From Nitrososphaerota archaeon (GTDB lineage Archaea; Thermoproteota; Nitrososphaeria; Nitrososphaerales; Nitrosopumilaceae), in the NCBI GenBank assembly GCA_022573065.1, contig JACZUQ010000003.1, positions 20,164-27,367 on the forward strand: a stretch of 7,204 bases of DNA, given 5' to 3'. The notes under the pieces are model-generated. The model made no database searches. It was not told the origin of the DNA and saw nothing but the letters and a program-made list of their open reading frames with translations. Of this stretch, positions 5,703-7,204 are shown piece by piece (within the stretch, counting starts at the first letter, position 1; every line of letters starts with the position of its first letter). The position numbers and the translations under genes are program-made.

Positions 5703-6383
5703 TTATTCACTTTTTGATTCCAACATTTCCTTTATTTTATCTGTTAAATTAGGCATATGAGCATACTCATCTACCATTCGAATTGCTTTTTTGGCCTTTA
5801 ATAATCCAACTTGTGTATCGCAAGCAACAACTACCAATCCATTTTGTCCAATTGTAATGGTTGCATTTGTTCCCAGCTCAATTGCTTGAATCATTGTGCC
5901 TTGTTTTCCTATCAGTCGTGGTACTTTACTTGGAGATATTCTTACAAGTTCACCAGAATCAATTTTACCTAGTTCTCTATCTGCAATTGTAATTAGTGGA
6001 TCTCTTGATCTATCAAAATTTACAATTCTAGCTACAATTAAATCTCCCTTGGCAAGCTTTGAAGTTAGCTCCTCTGAATCCGGTTGAAAATTTCTTCCAA
6101 AGACGTCAGAAGCAGGAAGCATTCCGGCATAACATGAATTAATATCAGCTTCCCAAGAAAGTGAGCTGTGTGAAACAATTTTTCCAATTACCAAGTCTTG
6201 ACTTTTTGGAATATACATCCCAGATAATGGTATTACTTTAACGGTATCATCATAAATTTCAGAAATTCCTACTTTAGTTGCAATAATTTTTTTATCTTCT
6301 AGGATTACATTTTGTTCAGGTCTATATGGTCCAGTAGTAATAACCTCGCCTGGAATAACGTATCTTCTTTTATTATCGCCCAT
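5703..6383 (-). CDS. rrp4: Exosome complex RNA-binding cap subunit Rrp4
   Basis: Three copies of Rrp4 (or of Csl4) cap the Rrp41-Rrp42 ring and guide RNA into it. The 226-residue protein has the full layout. The N-terminal domain (about 7-60) contains YVIPGEVITTG. An S1 RNA-binding domain (about 62-135) runs from DLVIGKIVSH to DPLITIADREL. A KH domain (about 145-207) has its RNA-binding GxxG loop visible as GKQG at 159-162, followed by a helix. The C-terminus is charged. The ATG at 6383 shares one base with the SBDS stop (TAATG) and is preceded by a strong GAGGT ribosome binding site inside sbds. KH rather than a zinc ribbon separates it from Csl4, which is not encoded in this window. Confidence 0.96.
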   Translation of the reverse strand: MGDNKRRYVIPGEVITTGPYRPEQNVILEDKKIIATKVGISEIYDDTVKVIPLSGMYIPKSQDLVIGKIVSHSSLSWEADINSCYAGMLPASDVFGRNFQPDSEELTSKLAKGDLIVARIVNFDRSRDPLITIADRELGKIDSGELVRISPSKVPRLIGKQGTMIQAIELGTNATITIGQNGLVVVACDTQVGLLKAKKAIRMVDEYAHMPNLTDKIKEMLESKSE

Positions 6384-7072
6384 TATTTGAGAACCTCAAC
6401 AGAAGCTGTTCCTTTAGTTATAGAACCTAATCTATCAATCACGTTTGGCCTTGCTGCCGCAGGTATTTCTAGTATTGCTTTTAGTGAACCATTTGACAGC
6501 CATTCTTCTTTTTGCAAAGTCCCAGTTGATTTTAGAACGGAGTAAGATTGTGATGCAAATTGAGCAGGAACGATAATTTCTAAAACTAAATTTTCAGACT
6601 TTAATGGAATTATTGAACGGAGTTTATCTACAATGTCTTTAACTTGTTCTTCAGCATTTTGGTGAGGATCGATTGAAACCTTTCCATCTTCCATTGCTTG
6701 TTCAATTCTCAGTGGTGGATGTGGGAGATGAGACTTTGGATCAACGTAAGTTTTGGCAATAAAATTGACAATTTGTTTTCTTTTTTCTGAAATCATTTTA
6801 CGTCGCTGATCAGTTGTTAAGTTTAGAACACCTTTTTTAAGAATTTTTTCAGCAATAGCTGTTGTGTCTTCAGTTTTGAACGCTTTTAACAACTTTTCAG
6901 ATGATGCCCGAGTTCCTTTATTAGAGTCTGTATAAATTTCGTCAGAAACTAAAATTGATGAAATATCTTTTCTTTTACCAAGCTTAAACTCTAAAGCAGG
7001 ATCTGGTTTTACTAAAATTTCGAACTTTTCTCCTTCAAATGAATATCTTACAACACTTGGTTTGTCAACCAT
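6383..7072 (-). CDS. sbds: Ribosome maturation protein SBDS homologue
   Basis: SBDS is the archaeal counterpart of the human Shwachman-Bodian-Diamond protein. In eukaryotes it works with the GTPase EFL1 to release the anti-association factor eIF6 from new large subunits; the archaeal role is probably related. The 229 residues cover the three usual domains. Domain I (about 1-90) has KGTRASSEKLLKAFKTED at 52-69 and GVLNLTTDQRRKM at 81-93. Helical domain II (about 95-160) has the conserved HPPLRIEQAM at 118-127 and IDPHQNAEEQ at 134-143. Domain III (about 162-229) is a ferredoxin-like RNA-binding fold. The gene begins at ATG 7072 behind a TATA-like box and leads the exosome operon, its conserved position in archaea. 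No ribosome binding site is obvious, in line with a very short or absent leader. Confidence 0.95.
   Translation of the reverse strand: MVDKPSVVRYSFEGEKFEILVKPDPALEFKLGKRKDISSILVSDEIYTDSNKGTRASSEKLLKAFKTEDTTAIAEKILKKGVLNLTTDQRRKMISEKRKQIVNFIAKTYVDPKSHLPHPPLRIEQAMEDGKVSIDPHQNAEEQVKDIVDKLRSIIPLKSENLVLEIIVPAQFASQSYSVLKSTGTLQKEEWLSNGSLKAILEIPAAARPNVIDRLGSITKGTASVEVLK
6393..6397 (-). promoter_or_regulatory. Ribosome binding site of rrp4, inside sbds
   Basis: The minus strand reads GAGGT, with 9 bases between it and the rrp4 ATG at 6383. It is a good complement to the archaeal 16S rRNA 3' end and fixes the start despite the one-base overlap with sbds. Confidence 0.6.
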
Positions 7073-7100
7073 AACAATCTAGAGTACTATACGACTTTGG

Positions 7101-7110
7101 ATATTTATCT
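7101..7110 (-). promoter_or_regulatory. TATA box of the SBDS-exosome operon
   Basis: On the minus strand the sequence AGATAAATAT is centred about 33 bases before the sbds ATG at 7072. With the usual archaeal spacing, transcription would start about 5 to 8 bases before the ATG, giving an almost leaderless mRNA. No Shine-Dalgarno sequence lies in that leader. It is the best promoter-like element in the space between the stop at 7126 and sbds. Confidence 0.5.
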
Positions 7111-7125
7111 ATACATTACATCCTT

Positions 7126-7203
7126 CTAAATTGGCTTTACCACGTACTTATGTAAGTAGCCCCAAAAATCAGGACTCGATGTTCCATAATTTATGTGACT
7201 AGT
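7126..7203 (-). CDS. Possible 3' end of an upstream gene, cut by window edge
   Basis: A minus-strand frame enters from the right edge and runs 25 codons to a TAG at 7126-7128. It encodes a peptide ending SSPDFWGYLHKYVVKPI. The other two frames hit stops early in the same stretch. The mix of aromatic and small residues looks protein-like, and the gene would end about 53 bases before sbds on the same strand. I do not recognise the family. It does not look like a proteasome alpha subunit, which often sits before SBDS in other archaea. With only 25 codons, chance cannot be excluded. Confidence 0.4.
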   Translation of the reverse strand, partial: TSHINYGTSSPDFWGYLHKYVVKPI

Positions 7204-7204
7204 G

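Noticed and set aside
5549..6545. Three plus-strand open frames (5549-5752, 5896-6087, 6312-6545)
   Set aside because: All are antisense to rrp41, rrp4 and sbds, with Ser- and Ile-rich translations typical of shadow frames.
7145..7158. Inverted repeat TACTTA-TG-TAAGTA near the right edge
   Set aside because: The arms are only 6 bases in AT-rich DNA and do not extend. The repeat lies inside the possible reading frame ending at 7126 and is not placed like an operator of the sbds promoter.
7155..7204. tRNA-like pieces (GGACTCGATGTTCC, GCCCC) at the right edge
   Set aside because: No acceptor stem, anticodon arm or proper T-loop (TTCRANY with a 5-base stem) can be built on either strand.

Overview
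The window is a compact, strongly AT-rich stretch of archaeal chromosome. It most likely comes from a Thaumarchaeota/Nitrososphaerota ammonia oxidiser of the Nitrosopumilus type. The archaeal assignment is firm: the window holds archaeal exosome subunits Rrp4, Rrp41 and Rrp42, SBDS, eL43, the KEOPS subunit Pcc1, prefoldin beta, Nob1 and a helicase-less XPF nuclease. The lineage assignment is an inference from gene content, AT-rich codon use and TATA boxes close to start codons, and it is less certain.

Right part (about 7204 down to 2566, minus strand). The end of an unidentified upstream reading frame appears at the right edge. A TATA-like promoter follows, then a tightly packed run of genes: SBDS, rrp4, rrp41, rrp42, eL43, pcc1, pfdB and xpf. 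Spacings run from overlaps of 17, 4 and 1 bases to gaps of 2, 4, 23 and 30 bases, so the run probably forms one operon. It is a version of the conserved archaeal 'exosome superoperon'. It joins RNA processing and decay (exosome), 60S-type subunit maturation (SBDS, eL43), tRNA t6A modification (Pcc1), protein folding (prefoldin) and, at the 3' end, DNA repair (XPF). No RNA polymerase subunit P gene lies between eL43 and pcc1.

Middle part (1252 to 2560, plus strand). An NAD kinase gene overlaps a gene for Nob1, the PIN-domain endonuclease that matures 16S rRNA. Both genes appear to use TTG starts. The NAD kinase has a TATA-like box about 27 bases before its start codon, which points to a leaderless transcript. 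Nob1 and xpf converge with only 5 bases between their stop codons, and T-runs there can serve as a terminator.

Left part (1149 down to 1, minus strand). A two-domain rhodanese-family sulfurtransferase closely resembles the actinobacterial CysA type. It is followed with no gap by an unrecognised small protein that runs off the left edge. A short intergenic region (1150-1251) carries the divergent promoters.

The window is mostly conserved housekeeping DNA. I see no CRISPR array, mobile element, rRNA or convincing tRNA, and no clear undescribed system. The points most worth a second look are the CysA-like gene with its unknown partner, the altered NAD kinase signature, the XPF lacking a visible PCNA motif, and the unidentified reading frame at the right edge.
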